Source: Bombyx mori
Taxonomy: Eukaryota; Arthropoda; Insecta; Lepidoptera; Bombycidae
DNA: 64,000 nt
NCBI RefSeq assembly: GCF_030269925.1
Contig: NC_085112.1
Coordinates: 13,517,501 to 13,581,500, forward strand
Direction: 5' to 3'
The position numbers and the translations under genes are program-made. The notes beneath the pieces were generated by a model. That model searched no databases and was not told the DNA's origin. It worked only from the letters and a program-made list of their open reading frames with translations. This document shows, one piece after another, positions 13,401 to 28,400 of the stretch. The stretch's first letter is position 1. Each line of letters opens with the position of its first letter.

Positions 13401-16400
13401 AACAGATCGTCCACGGTTGTTGCGGGGGGTCACTCGTCGATGTCCTTCCCAGTTTTGTCTGGGGTTCCCCAAGGCTCTCATTTGGGTCCTCTACTTTTTA
13501 ATGCATTCATCAACGACATTGGCTCGTGTTTTCGTAGCACAAAGTTCTATATGTTCGCCGACGACTTAAAATTCTTCAGGAAAGTAAACTCATCTCTTGA
13601 CTCTGAATTATTGCAGAGGGATTTGGACAGTTTGTTTGGCTGGTGCAGTGCGAATGGCATGAGTCTGAATATCAGTAAATGCTATGTAATTCGTTTTACT
13701 AGAAAAAGACGCTCATTTTCCCGAACGTATCATATTAATGGTGCACCACTATCTGAGGTAGACTATATTAGGGATCTGGGTGTGACCATTGATAGTGAGC
13801 TGCAATTCAGCACACATATTCAGAATATTACCAGAAAGAGCTTTAAAACATTGGGATTTATATTTCGCAATTGCAAAGATTTCAAAAAACCAAACACTAA
13901 GATCACAATTTATAATGCTCTCGTACGCAGTACCTTGGAATATTGCTGCATTGTGTGGAATCCTTACTATGAAATATACAAGAAACGATTGGAAAGTGTC
14001 CAGAAACGGTTTTTATGGTACTTATCTTACAACTACAATCTGGGTAGGAAGTTACCCAGCTATGAAGATAGACTTTGCCACTTTAATTTAGACTCTCTTC
14101 TAAACCGGAGAAAACTAATGGGGGGTATATTTCTGTACAAACTAATTCATGGAATAACCGACACACCTAATCTATTAGCCCAGATAAAAATATCAGCCCC
14201 TAAGTACCTACCAAGAACGAAGAAATATAAACCGTTTATAAGAAAGCCCGCTCGTTCGAATTTAGGTGCTTACTCTCCCTTAAACAGAATCCTTTGGGAC
14301 TACAATAATGTCCACGGTAGCGCGGTCTCCGTCAATGTTCCTTCGGAGTTGTCCGATTGCGCTGAACTTATTTTAAGTGAAATAGATGTTTTTTCAAATT
14401 GTCTCACTACTTACAGGAAAAATCTGTCGCGGACCATCTCCCAATTAAATTAATCTTAAGCAATGAATGAAATGTATCCAATTCTTAGCTGTATATTTTA
14501 TTTTTATTTTTGATGTTAATGCAATGTCGATTGCACCTATAATTGAGGTGACATCTGCCATGAACTTTTGTCAATTTGTCAATGTTTTGTATTGATGATC
14601 ACTTTGTTGGTGCAACTTATTAATAAATAAATAAATAAATAAATCATTATTATACACAAATGTTCCTTGATGGTTTCAATTTGTCTATACTAATATTATA
14701 AAGAGGAAAGATTTGTTTGTTTGTTTGTTTCGAATAGGTTCCAAAACTACTGGACCGATTTGAAAAATTCTTTTTCCATTAGAAGCCGACATTGTCCCTG
14801 ATGAACATAGGCTACTTTTTTTTTTTTTTTTGTTTCATGTGTGTTTTAATGTTTCCGAAGCGAAGCGAGGGCGGGTCGCTAGTTTATTCATAATTGAACG
14901 TTTTGTGTGATCTTGTAAAGGCGCTCATATAGTCCCCTACAAGAGCTATTTATACTAAAATATTCCAGTCGTCATCCAAACTAGACTATACTAGTTCCTA
15001 TTACCTACAAATTTATGTTTTCCAGTAATCAACTCTTTGAATTCGTCAATATTGTTGAGTTTTTCGATAAATGTTTTCTTAGAATCTTAGTAACTGCAAT
15101 CACTAAAGAAGATTGTTCCTAATTTCAGTTTTGGTACATAATATATTATAATAACTAGTTTCACTTACCATTCTTTTTCTGAGCTGGCGAGCATTTGTAA
15201 AGTGAAATGATAGAGACAAATTACAAAGCTTCACATACCAAAATACTTTATTTCGTAATTAATCGTGTTTACTGGGTTAAGGTACAATGATTGTCTACGT
15301 AAAAGAATAATTTACATGTATGTATCTTGAACTCGTAACTCAATCAAATTCTGTCGTATATTTGAACTAGAATACATTAAACTATTTGAAAAGTCTGATT
15401 TATTGATAAAACATTACTACGTTACAAATAATACCTAAGAGCAAATTAAGCTCATTGAGAGTTTTATCACATATCAAGCTCAAATTAAGTTAAAGATACG
15501 CGGAATCCGTATTGTTTTCATTTCTATTCTAAAATTTTAAGTTAGTTTTGCATGAAAATTGGTCCAGAGATATTTCAAAACGACAAGCAGCGACTTATAT
15601 TTTGTCCATCACAGCGGATTTGTTTCTGAGAGATTGTAAACACCAATATACAAGGTTTTAACTCTGGGTCAGGTTTGTGCTTCTGATATTATCGATATCC
15701 GCTGAGGGTGATTACTTTAGATTAGACAGGTCGTTGATGCGCCTCTTCATCATCGGCAATAAAATAAAACAATAACAATACTAACAAATATAATGTAATA
15801 TAAAATACAGCGTTTTTGTCTTGCTAGAAGCCTATTGATACCGTAATTCACGTCTGCAGAGCGGATGTTTGTCAGAAAACTCGAATGAAACTCGTTTGTT
15901 TCGCGGTTGTTACTAGTAAATCGAAGACGATGCGCTTTAGTCAGTCATAAAGATCACTCGTACCTGAAAATTTGCAGTAAAATTGTAATTATAAATAAAA
16001 ATTTGAATCTTAATTGTTGAGGAATATGTCCCATATCTCGATGTATTAGAACACGATGAAACCAACACCAAACCAATATGTAATCGTAGTGTTTTTGAAT
16101 TTTTGTAAAATTATGCGGAAATTACAGACAAATTGGTCAGGATCGACGTCGACAGCCTTAATCTGATCGGCGCGGAACCAGTTTTTGGGCTGTCAGAAGC
16201 TCTTAAAAATATTGAACTTTTGGGCGTTTACTGATGGTATTTATTTCTACATAGATCCCATAAGAACTTCATGCGAAAGCTCTATGCAAAGGACCGGTAC
16301 AAATGGGAATCACTTAGTATGGGTCGCAACTAACTGTGAGCTCCCGCAATAACCCTCACGGACTACTACGCTGTGTTGGTATATGTGCAAGCTTGGCTTT

Positions 16401-19400
16401 GCTGCTGATCCAGTTTCCCAAGTATTATGAAAATAAGTCACAGAATCCTGCTGCACACACTTTGCGACTGCTGCATCAGATACTCAATCCTGCGAGACAA
16501 TCTTGATCTATTGATGAACTCTCCGGTAACCGCACTCGACGGAAGACCGTGCATCCTAAAGTAATCCCTCAAACATAAAAAAGTATTGATGGAGAGTTGC
16601 AGTTCAGTATAAGTTGAAGTTCTATCACCGCAAACAAAAAACAAACTGGGACTTTAATGCTTTTATAAACGCATCATCTCACTACTTGTTAGCTCTAAAA
16701 AGGAATATCATCAGCTTATTAGTACACATAGTTTTTTTTTTTTTACTATTTAATGTAATTCCGCTTAAGATGTGCAAAGGACAAAAATTCTTGTTTGGGT
16801 TGTTTTGAATTAACCTATTTCCGTGTACTGGTGATAAGGCGCATCCATTATTCTACCGATTACTGCCGCGAACCAGTTACGTGTTTTTGTTCGAAAGGCG
16901 GAGCAGCCGTTGTACAATTAAGTTGAAGCTCCAACCTTGTGGCCCGCTATGAGTGGCGATGTATAACTTTTGATGCCTATAAGCTCCGATAAACACTCAA
17001 CATCGGGTGATAGGAGATTTTATTTTTATTGCTTAGTTGAGTTTACGAGCTCACGACCCACCTGGTGTTCAAGTGGTTACCGGAGTCCATAGACATCTAC
17101 AACGTAATTGCCGCCACCTACCTTGAGATATGAGTCCTAAGGTCTCAGTATAGTTACAACGGCTGCCCCACCCTTCAAACCGAAACGCATTACTGATTCA
17201 CGCTAGAAATAGGCAGGGTGGTAGTACCACTAATTACGCAACTTATAATTTAGCGGGTTTGATTTTTACTACATTTATACGATGTTATTCCTTCACCGTG
17301 AAAGTCAGTCGAGAAAATTTGTTAAGTACGTATTTCATTAGAAAAATTTTTACTTGCCAGCGGGATTCGAACATCAGTGCATCGCTAGATACGAATGCAC
17401 CGGACTTCTTCTTATCCTTCAGACCACGACGACTTCACGATTTTGAGATGTTTTTATTAATAATATAGAAATATCTCGATTTAGATAAAATGTGTATTAA
17501 GGAAACGAAAGATCTCTTCGTTGAATGCATTAAAGATGCTCCTGTTTGATACATGAAGCGGTTTTAGACTACAACTTTTAGTTATCGTTTTGAATCTCAT
17601 TACGCGTTCGATATATGTGGTTGGTTGCCACCCAGTAGCCGTGACGTAACTTGTTTATGGACAGTTATCCAACAGTTGACGAGGTATCCCTTACAGCATC
17701 AAGTATATTATTAGCATTGATGTAGTGGGCACCCGTAAGTCTTCGTGTGCTTTCGGAAAAGCGTCGAAAGATGTCAAAAATGTATAGTGTTGTGGCTCAA
17801 TCTTTATAGACTATTGTATAAAAATACTGTTCATTGAGTGACTTTGAGTATTTCTTAACGTAACCTTGAAAGCTGAAACTAATATACCGTACTATTTGCG
17901 GTATAACTTACTTAACGGATAATATTGGGTTTTATTTGGGGACCAAAACTTCCATAACCGAAAGAATCAGACTTTCTATGTACTCTTATTAGCAGACCAA
18001 ATACGCGTGAATTAGAATCACATAGATAAGAGTTTTTCTAGGAAAATACGTACCCTATAGAAGTTTAAGAACAACTTGTGCGATAACCGAATAATATCTA
18101 CTTATCTATAATAAACATTAAGCCCGTCGCAAAATTAAGAAATTTTCGTAATAACTGGTGCTAGTGGGTAATGAATGTAAATCCGAACGGGGATGACACA
18201 ACTTTTCTTTCCATATCTGACGCGAAGCTACCTTTTTTCTCGGCCTAAAGACGGGTTAGTAATTGTACGAATATGTTTGAGATTTCGACCTCAATCTCTT
18301 CTCAAAGTGGACAAAAATCACGCTGTCTGAAAGCTTTATTAACCTCTTATGAGGTTTTTTGTTTTTTTTTTTTTAGTTAATTTTGCCATTATACTACACA
18401 ACAGTCTGTGCCCCTAATTTGGCTGGTCGTTGGTTCTAAGTAATAGTAATCATTTCACATGTAACACACCACTTGATAACAATAAGCATAATAAAAAGAT
18501 CCGCCAAAGCCACAGCCGAAGAGTCTCCATAAATACAAACGGAGACGGGTCGTCGTTACACACCTTGTCTCAAATATTATTAAGTTTTATCATCGTTGTC
18601 TTCGATATACGATGATCAGTAATACTAATTAACTAAAAATAACAATACAAAGGCGCATCGAAAACTTTCCATCGCTACCAGTTTAAAATAGATTTGGTTT
18701 ATCCAATCACTATCACAATATATCTTATATACATATGTCTGCAATTTTATGGTGGCCATTCATTATGAAACCGAGCAGTTAATATTAATTACATGGAAGG
18801 TTTTATAAAATTAAGAGTCGCTACGATTTTTCTATAAAACTATTGAACTATTGAAAATAAAAGAACAAGACTTAGAAGCCGCAAAAGCTTTTGTATTCTT
18901 AATTAGTCAATGGGTTGGGAACGTAGGAAATTGTTGGGCTCTTATCAATATAAAATAGTTTCATATACATATTTTTATACATTAATCGGATAGAATAACC
19001 CATTTTAATTATTTTTTTGCACAAATAACGAAAAATGTCTTGTTTTGCTCCGGAAAAAAATGCTCGCATCACATTATAAACTACCAGTAGATTTTTAAAT
19101 AGGTTGGTATGTAAAATGAAATCAGCAACCACTGTCGACGTGGCCGACGTTAACTACATTCCCGATCTTGCCGACCGAATGGTAAACAGTCGACGTCGCC
19201 CAAAACACGTCATTTCGGATCCTCCCGATCCACTAACGGAGCTTTTAGTTACCCCCAAGCACCGGTCATCGTTCTCGTCGAACCTGTCGCTTGCGACGAA
19301 GGGCTCTGCGAATAAATTAACCCATAGACACAGACAGCCCACTGAGTTTATCGCCGGATCTTCTCGGTGGGTCGCGTTTCCGGTGGTTGATTCTGCGAAG

Positions 19401-22400
19401 CACTGCTCTTGCTAGGGTTAGTGTTAGCAACGTCGTCAAGATTGAGCGCTGTGAGCTCACCTACTTGTTAGGGTTACGCTGAAATGATCTCTGAAGACCA
19501 TCATTTATGTTTCGATCAGCTTAGGTAGGAAAAGGAAAAAAAGCCACTGTCGTATTTATAAACCCGTGTGCTAATTCAGGTTTCTAAAGTAGATTTGCGC
19601 GATTAGAAAAAAATAGAAAACTTTCTCATTTATTAGTATAGATAGAAGAAGAGATATAATAGCCTTTTCCAAATTGCGGAAGTTAAAACCATTGCAGTGC
19701 GGGTCACTATTGGATCTGTTCGTTGTTTGCATAAGCGTGCTGCTTGGATTAATTATGAAAGGGACACCGTACCCTGGTTTTTTCTTTAATACAATTGAAT
19801 AGTCATATTTATTTTTTCAGCAAGGCACTGTCCTTCCTAGGGCAGATGTTAGCAAAGTCTTCAAAGCTGAGCCCCGTAAGCTCGCCTACACTAGGTTAAG
19901 CTAACAGCTAGCATAACCCCTGGAGGTTACCAGAAATAGGTAGGCAAAAAAGTTACCAAAAAGGCATCATTCCGCCGTCTCCATTTCAGATGTAGATTTG
20001 TATTTGATTAAAACGATTACTAAATAAATACTTGCTCGTCCGTTACAACATATCAGGTACGCTCATTTAAAAAAAAAGATTTTTTTGAAAATCGTTTGAA
20101 ACCGTCTTTTAAAATCACTTTTAGAAATATTTTTGATGTTGAAAGAAAATTCGTAAATTTAGTAGAAAAAAAATCCGCCTATAACACCACAGTTTATAGT
20201 TGCAAGCTTCTGTCATATATTAGATTCGCATGGATGATAGTAAAATGATTATAAGACGAGAAAGTTTTTTTAATTTAAAATGTTAATAAATAAAGCCCCG
20301 TATAAAAAAGTCTTATTAAGTAATTCTTATATTATGAATACGATATTTATTTATTTTTCGATTATTTTCACACCGAACACTAAATGTAGATTGAGCTTCT
20401 TCAGTAGTACATATTAGTTATTGTGCAGCTTGACTATAATTTTTACAGATTACGTAAATTTCTGGAGGCACATTTAGAAAAGTTTGGCAACCAGTGGCCA
20501 ACTGAATTTGTATTCAAAAGTATTTCGATCGATTATAAACATTATAAATAAATATATTTACTATTTACTAACAATCACGCCACGGTAACTGGTCCCGTGA
20601 TAAGTTCGTAAAGAACTTGTGTTACAGGTACCAGATAACGGATATAAATGTAAATTTATTATACACATACATATATTTAATATACATCCATAACCCTGGA
20701 AAAGACATTTATATTTATCATACAAATATCTTCCCTTTGGCGGGATTCGAACCCGCGACCACCTTGTGTAGTGACCATGTCACTTACCACTACACCAGAC
20801 AGCCGTTAAATATTATTAATATACTTTTCGATGTAGTGAATGAGACATTTTAGTTTTTTTTTTTAAATTGGTATTATTCATTCCCCCGTTAGAGGAATAT
20901 TTTTTTGTGCAAGAACGCACGTGCTTCGGATTTCAAACAAGATACCCAACAAACGATGTCCTTCTATATTCGTGTGTAGAGTTAAATATCATTATGTTTA
21001 ATTTCTAATGCGATTTCATAAATATATGCACATCGGAGGTCGACACAGGTGAATAATGCATGTGTAAAGCACGTTCGCGTAATACATGAAGCGAAGTTTA
21101 AATTGATAGTCTCTGTCGTGGCCCGGCATAGCATCAAGTGTGCTTGAATGAAAAAAGACGCGCACGACGTGAGTTTTTTTTTTAAATCACACTTTTTGAT
21201 TGTGCCGCGGGTCGCCTCTATTAGAACACAAGATTTTTGACAGATGTCTGAATCTCGCTAAAGACATTTTCAAGATAAGTTTACATAATAATATATACAA
21301 TTTCCGAACAGTAATATTTCGGACCTTCGCCTTGGTCTATCGAGTAATCTTACGCGCACGGTATAAAATCTTTCCTTTGTCGTTGACCTTCCAAATTTGT
21401 TTTAAATGATAAGCCATGGGATAGAGATAACGGGAGCTTATGAACAGCGAACGGAGACGACGTCGGAGGGTGAATGCCATCCCATAAACCAGAAGGCATT
21501 CTGGTAGGGATTCATGCATGCAACATCACGAAAATTATGTTTTGCAGACTATGTTTTAGTCTAGATGTTATTGTTAAGTCATTTTGTTATTTTAAGGCAT
21601 GACCAATAAAAATGTAATTAGATCTATTGAAACCGAAGAAGATCGATCGAAACTAAAAGTCGAATGAGTAATAAAAATCATATTAAGGAAGCAACAACCA
21701 TATTATTCACATTAGAGTATTTTGTTAATCACAAGCGATAACGCTACTATTGACGTTCAAGAGAAGGCTTAGTACCCTGACTGCCGAATCGTAGACTCCG
21801 ATGTGAATCAAAACAAATTTACATAACATTTTGACATTCTTCCTGAAACACAGAAATTATCCACGTCCGTTAGTTTATTGATTTAGTGTTAATATTGTTA
21901 TTATGTACTTTGTTACAAAGAAAACATGCTTATAATTGCTTATCGAATAATAATGACATTAGCTCATAAAACCGGTTCATTACTGTGGGAATTATAAACA
22001 TTAAAACATTTAAAAATTTGACACTTGTTTAAAAAAAATACCAGTTTCATATAAAATAAATCAATATTAGGTAGTAAAAATCAGTTGATCGAAGTGCTTT
22101 ACTGTCTTTCACCGGTCATCGTTCACGTCGAACCCGTCGCTTGCGACGAAGGGCTCGACGAGTAAATTAACCCACAGACACAGCCCACTGAGTTTCTCGC
22201 CGGATCTTCCCAGTGGGTCGCGTTTCCGATCCGGTGGTAGAGTTTGCGAAGCACGGTTCTTGCTAGGGTTCGTGTTAGCAACGTCGTCAGGTTTGAGCCC
22301 CGTGAGCTCACCTACTAATTAAGGTTACGCTGATATAGCCTCTCAAGGCTTAGGTAGGAAAAAAATACTGTCTTTCATTGTTTTCATTGTGCATACGTTA

Positions 22401-25400
22401 AAAATACGATATGAATGAATGAATGTTCGTCATGCGCGTAACATAATAATATGATTATTTCCGTGTAAGTTGGTAAACTTTAATCTTGGTTTTGATAACG
22501 CTTAAGAACCGTCACTAGAATGCAATCATAACGCGAACTCCGAAGAGCGTCATCGAATAAAAGAACCGACCGCTTTTATGTCGTGAATATGTAAATTTTT
22601 AACACACAACGACGCACCAACGATTTCCGGTAACGTAATAAAAATGCGACACAAAAATTTATTCGACATCTAAAAAGAACCAGCGGAGAAACAATTTTGT
22701 TGTTCAATGAAAAAAAACAATGTTTTTTTTTTTTAGTTTTTTTTGAGTTTTTCAAAATAGCTTAATGAATGCTTCGGCGAATAAGTGGGTGGTAGTGTCT
22801 TACCATTTTTCGACTTTCTTTGCGTCAATGGTTGCGAGAAATTATGGAGGTTGTAACGGTCATCTTCTCGCGTAGACAGACTCGTTCGATGTGTTAGTAA
22901 TGATTTTCAGTTGAGTGTTGATATGATTGACATGTCCGATCTAGCCCTTGCATAATTTGAGCGTTGTGTAATTTGTATACACACAAAAAAAAATTTTTTT
23001 TTCCTTTGTGTTATTTTTAATATAACCACTAAATATGAAATCAAAACAAATGCAAAACATAAACACTAAAATTACAATGGGTAATCTTATTTCCGGAGTG
23101 AACTATCCAGACACATTTCATTCCAGAATGATCTAATAATTTACTTTACCGACATAGAGTTTTAAAGGGTTCGCGATCTCAGAAGCCTGCCGTTTCGAAA
23201 ACAATATCTTACACATGTTTCAACGGCATTTAATATATTAACACCAAATGGACTGTTTAAGGCACTTTATATATAAACGATGAAAAAAAAAAACTTTTAA
23301 GAGTGCATTCGTATCTAGCGATGCACCGGTGTTCGAATCCCGCAGGCGGGTACCAATTTTTCTAATGAAATACGTACTTAACAAATGTTCACGTTTGACG
23401 TCCACGGTGAAGGAATAACATCGTGTAATAAAAATCAAACCCGCATAATTATAATTTGCGTAATTACTGGGAGTAGGACTTGTTGTGAGTCCGCACGGGT
23501 AGGTACCACCGCCCTGCCTATTTCTGCCGTGAAGCGGTAATGCGTTTCGGTTTGAAGGGTGGGGCAGCCGTTGAAACTATACTTGAGACCTTAGAACTTA
23601 TATCTCAAGGTGGGTGGCGTATTTACGTCGTAGATGTCTATGAGCTCCAGTAACCACTTAACACCAGGTAGGCTGTGAGCTCGTCCACGCATCTAAGCAA
23701 TAAAAAAAAAAGAAGAGTAATATACAATGTCTTTATCTTTCGATGCAGGTATTGGTAAACTGTCAGGCGAAGGCAAACACTTGGCCGACCCGGAGGTCCT
23801 TCGTAGGCTCACCTCTTCAGTTTCTTGCGCACTAGACGAGGCGGCCGCCGCCCTAACGAGAATGCGGAGCGACCAGCCCGCGCCCCACCACAGGCATCAT
23901 CACCAAGAGAAGAAGTGAGTTATCGTTTCAACAATAATCATACGCTTCACGATACATACTAAACAGGGTACAATTCAGGGTTAAATAATACAGAATAATA
24001 CAGTAATACAGGGTAATTTAGTATCCGTGTGCCCGTAGTATTATAATAAGCACAAGGTGGAATACGCCTTTTGCAAATATCGCTTTTATTTCAATTTGAA
24101 ACGGAATCACGACCTTTACGCATCTAATGTCGAGAAAGAATTTAATGATATGTGAAAACAAAGATTTAATTACTTAAAAATATATACGTAATAGGTATTC
24201 CCTGTTAGAAACTATCGTCAGGTTAGTGACAATGATTTTGCGCAAAAGTCCGACGGCGTCGCCTAATTAGAATGCAGCGGACAATAGTTCGTGCAGCGAT
24301 ATAGTTTTGTTTTCACTGAACCATTCTGGAACGTCCTATTTTCAGCCTTTGAATTTGTTCCATAATAAGTTCTCAGACTACTTTTAAAATTTTGTTTACC
24401 GTTACGTCACGTTACCATTACCGCTATCATTGTTTTTGTGTATATTAATAACGCTCTTCAGAATCGATAATGTTTTCATGAGAATACAATCGGCTCGTTC
24501 GATTAAAACGAGCTACGCCGTTGCCCTGCATCATTTAACATAAAGAGATGCTCTTTATCCGTAACATGAATATGAAATGGGTTTTCCACGTAATGCCTAC
24601 GTCAGGTGAGGTGACCCGTTTTGAGTTCCATCAGAGAACTATCTCTGCGTTTTATGAATACATTGACTTACCACATGATGTAAATTCGAGAATTGAGCCC
24701 ACATCCGAGCGCGCTACTTCTCGGACACGTCGAGCGGTCGAATTAGGTAACTGATTCCCCGACGCGTCCGATAGAGGTACGCCCCGGCAGTGATTATTGA
24801 AGCTTTGATCTTATCTGATCCTCGATAATTTTTTTACTTTGTACTAGTTCTCGTGATTGGGTATAGACATGTTTGTTTCTCATAGTTTCAGTCAGCCGTG
24901 CGGGGTGACTGCGACGGGCTCGACGCCTGCGGTCCCCTCGTCTGTGGGCGCGGACGGAGCGCCGTCGCTTGTCGAGGCGTGCTCTGACGGCGACGTGGGC
25001 ACTGTCCGCAAGCTACTCACCGAAGGGCGGTCTGTCCACGAGACGACCGAGGAAGGCGAGCCCTTACTCTCCCTCGCCTGCTCAGCGGGATATTACGAGC
25101 TCGCGCAGGTCCTCTTGGCGATGCACGCCAGCGTCGAGGACCGGGGTATCAAGGTAATGGTTAAATGAAGAGTAGGTACACTGACTAGACCAGGGGCTCC
25201 CAAACTTATTTTGTCTACTACCCACTTTGAGAATAAATTATTTAGCGCCCCCCTTTTTTTAACCTACTAAAAACCACTATAGCGAGAGCTCAGTCGGGGT
25301 CTAAGAGTCCTAGGTGAAATTACAAACCGCCTACCAAGCCTCTACACGACATCGTCATTGTTTTCTTAGTCTCTTACCGCCCCCCTTTAGGCTTGCAGCG

Positions 25401-28400
25401 CCCACAGGGGGGCGTTATCACCCACTTTGGGAAAGGCTGGACTGGACTGATTAGATTCTCACAGAACTCACTATAAATGATCTATTTTATGTTATTTTTT
25501 TATTTATCTTATCCATGGGAAGTATTTTGCAAAACTGTGTTAGATTGTCGTAGCAATATAATTTTATACAAAAATAAAAAACAATTGGCGAAAAGTTCTT
25601 TATCATTATTTATTGTACACATAGTTAATACAATACAATAATTGCCAAAAGTTATAAAATGGCAAGCTTAACTCAACAATTGAGTTATCTACCAGCCAGC
25701 CGTTCTTAAAGAGGGAGAACTTTACATAAGTGGGTAGAAGAGTACAATCTAATCAATTTACTTATTGATACAATACACAAAGTTCGACTTATTAGAAATT
25801 TATATTTGTATACCTTTCAAATAGGGAATAAAAAAGTTCTGTTAACTAAACCGTTAAGAGTATTATAATTCCGTACAGAAATTAATAAGTCAATAACGTA
25901 TCAAATAAAAAGAAGGTAAACACAAATAACCAAAAGAATGCACTTTGTGTTTCTTGACGTCATTATTCATTGACATCACAGAAGACGTTCACGAGACATA
26001 TTAAGATGCTGTCACCAAGGACACCACTACATTATAATCATTTTAAAGGTTTCAGTTGTTTTGCAATCGCACAGTTTTATCAATAAATATCGCACCCTAA
26101 AAACAATAGAGACCCATTTCAACTTTAATTAAAAAAAAATATTTTTTTAATTTTAATTAAATTTAATTTTAATTAAAAAAATATTTTTACTGGTGGTAGG
26201 ATCTCTTGTGAGTCCGCACGGGTAGGTACCACCGCCTCGCCTATTTCTGCCGTGAAGCAATAATGCGTTTCAGTTTGAAGGGTGGGGCGGCCATTGTAAC
26301 TATACTGAGATCTTAGAACTTATATCTCAAGGTGTGTGGCGCATTTACGCTGTAGATGTCTATGGGCTCCAGTAACCACTTAACACCAGGTGGGCTGTGA
26401 GCTCGTCCACACATCTAAGCAATAAAAAACAGCGAGACTTAATAATCAAATGACCAAAGTAGCTTATAAATGGACAAACTTATACATCGGTCTCTTTCAT
26501 TCCGTCCCCTTCCTCTGCGTCTTTTCGGTTTGAAAACTTTATTCTAGGTTTTCCAGAAGAAACACATTTTTTGTCTCTTATAATTCTAAAAGGTGCTATA
26601 TGTTTTTATTTATTGCTTATATGGGTGGACGAGCTCATAGCCCACCTAGTGTTAAGTGGTTACTGGAGTCCATAGACATCTAGAACGTAAATGCGCGCCA
26701 CCCAACTTGAGATATAAGTTCTCAGGTCTCAAGTACAGTTACAACGGCTGCCCCAACTCTTCAAGCCGAAACGAATTACTGTTTCACTACAGAACTAGCC
26801 AGGGTGGTGGTACTTACCCGCGCGGACTCACTAGAGGTCCTGCCATCAGTAATTACGTAAATTATCATTTTGCGGGTTTGATTTTTAATTACACCGTGGA
26901 AGTTAATCGTGAACCATTTGTTAAGTACGTATTTCATTAGAAAAATTAGTACCCAACCCGCCTGCGGGATTCGCAACACTGGTACATCGATACGAATGCA
27001 TCGGACGTCTTATCCTTTAGACTACGACGACTTCAAACTGCATAAAGTTTCACACACAAAAACTCGCAACAAGATACGCTATGACCTTACCATAACAAGA
27101 AGTTTGTGATATGGTTACAAAAAAACTATATCGACGTTTGAAAGCAAACGTGACTAAGCGACAATAACTGCTTTGTACATAAATGATAGGCAATAACCAT
27201 ATTATTATTCGATGCGCAAAAATATAAATATTTCTAGGTCTGTTAAAATAAATTCAATCCTACAGCTAGAATTTTTAAAATATTTTTTTTTTCAGGTATT
27301 TCTCATGTATATTTTAAATTATTTTCAACATTAAATTAAGCTTTCATTTCAACTTTAATCTGCTGTAAAGTTCATGCATTATCACTTAGTCACGTTTGCC
27401 TTTCAAGCGCCGATATGTCTCTTTTATCACGATGGAAGTCAATCGTGAACGTTTGTTGAGTGTATTGCGGAGGCGTCATTTCGTGTTACACTAGAGGTGG
27501 TGTGGTGTTGTGCTCAGGGCGACTGCACGCCGCTGATGGAGGCGGCGAGCGCCGGCCACGTGGACATCGTGCGGCTGCTGCTGGCGCACGGCGCGGACGT
27601 GAACGCGGTGTCCGGCTCCGGGAACACGCCGCTCATGTACGCGTGCGCGGGCGGACACGAGGACTGCGTGCGCGCGCTGCTCGACAACGGGGCTAACGTC
27701 GAGGACCACAACGAGAACGGGCACACGCCGCTCATGGAGGTACGTACACACTTCACTACGAGGCCGACAGCGCAAAAGTGACCTAAGCGTATCATAGGGT
27801 CGCGTTTCCGATCCGGTAGTAGATTCTGCGAAGCGCTGCTCTTACTAGGGTCAGTGTTAGCATCACTAAGGTTTGCACCCGTGAGCTCACCTAATAATTA
27901 AGGTTACGCTGAAATAGTCTCTCAAGGCCATCAGCTTAAGCAGAAAAAAAAAATGGAGGCGATAAAGTTTGAATTTTCATGAATTTGAATTTGCGTAAGC
28001 AAAAAAACAATACGCGCAAAAATAATGTTTAAAAGCTATCTGTTATCTATGGGTGAACTAAACTATTGATAGGTCGGTTTTGCATCAAAATTTATAATAT
28101 TTTAAATAAATTCGAATATACGTCATATAAGCTTGAATATAAAAATGTGGGTTAGGCCACTTTTGCGCTGATGGCCTAATTTCATATCGAGAGGGGTTAG
28201 GGCCTTGTCACACTAGCGGTTAGCGAACGGCTGCGGGGTGGAGCGGACGGGTGGCGGATACGCAACGGTTTCGTCACGTGTTTGTTGCGAGTTAACGACG
28301 TATAATAAATACACTGTAACAAAATCAATTCCAACGGGGAAACACTGCTATTGATTTTATCACACAAAGACGCGGGAGGCGAAAACAAAAGCATCGACGA

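Larger units (their letters stand above)
26088..26600 (+). mobile_element. TIR MITE (TATCGCACC ends) with nested Bm1
   Basis: The left end is tatcgcaccctaaaaacaat; the right end, reverse complemented, is tatagcaccttttagaatta. The body (aatgaccaaagtagcttata, catcggtctctttcattccg) is homologous, in opposite orientation, to the uninterrupted copy at 34018-34252. The extra length here is a Bm1 fragment (26190-26428) and the AT run before it. Confidence 0.6.

Noticed and set aside
13789..14091. 100-codon ORF inside the reverse transcriptase
   Set aside because: Out-of-frame shadow of the 818-codon ORF.
16438..16644. 68-codon minus-strand ORF
   Set aside because: No motif I recognise and no splice or repeat context to support it.
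20736..20806. tRNA gene on the minus strand
   Set aside because: The same head plus flanking body recurs at 37898-38136, so it is a tRNA-derived SINE.
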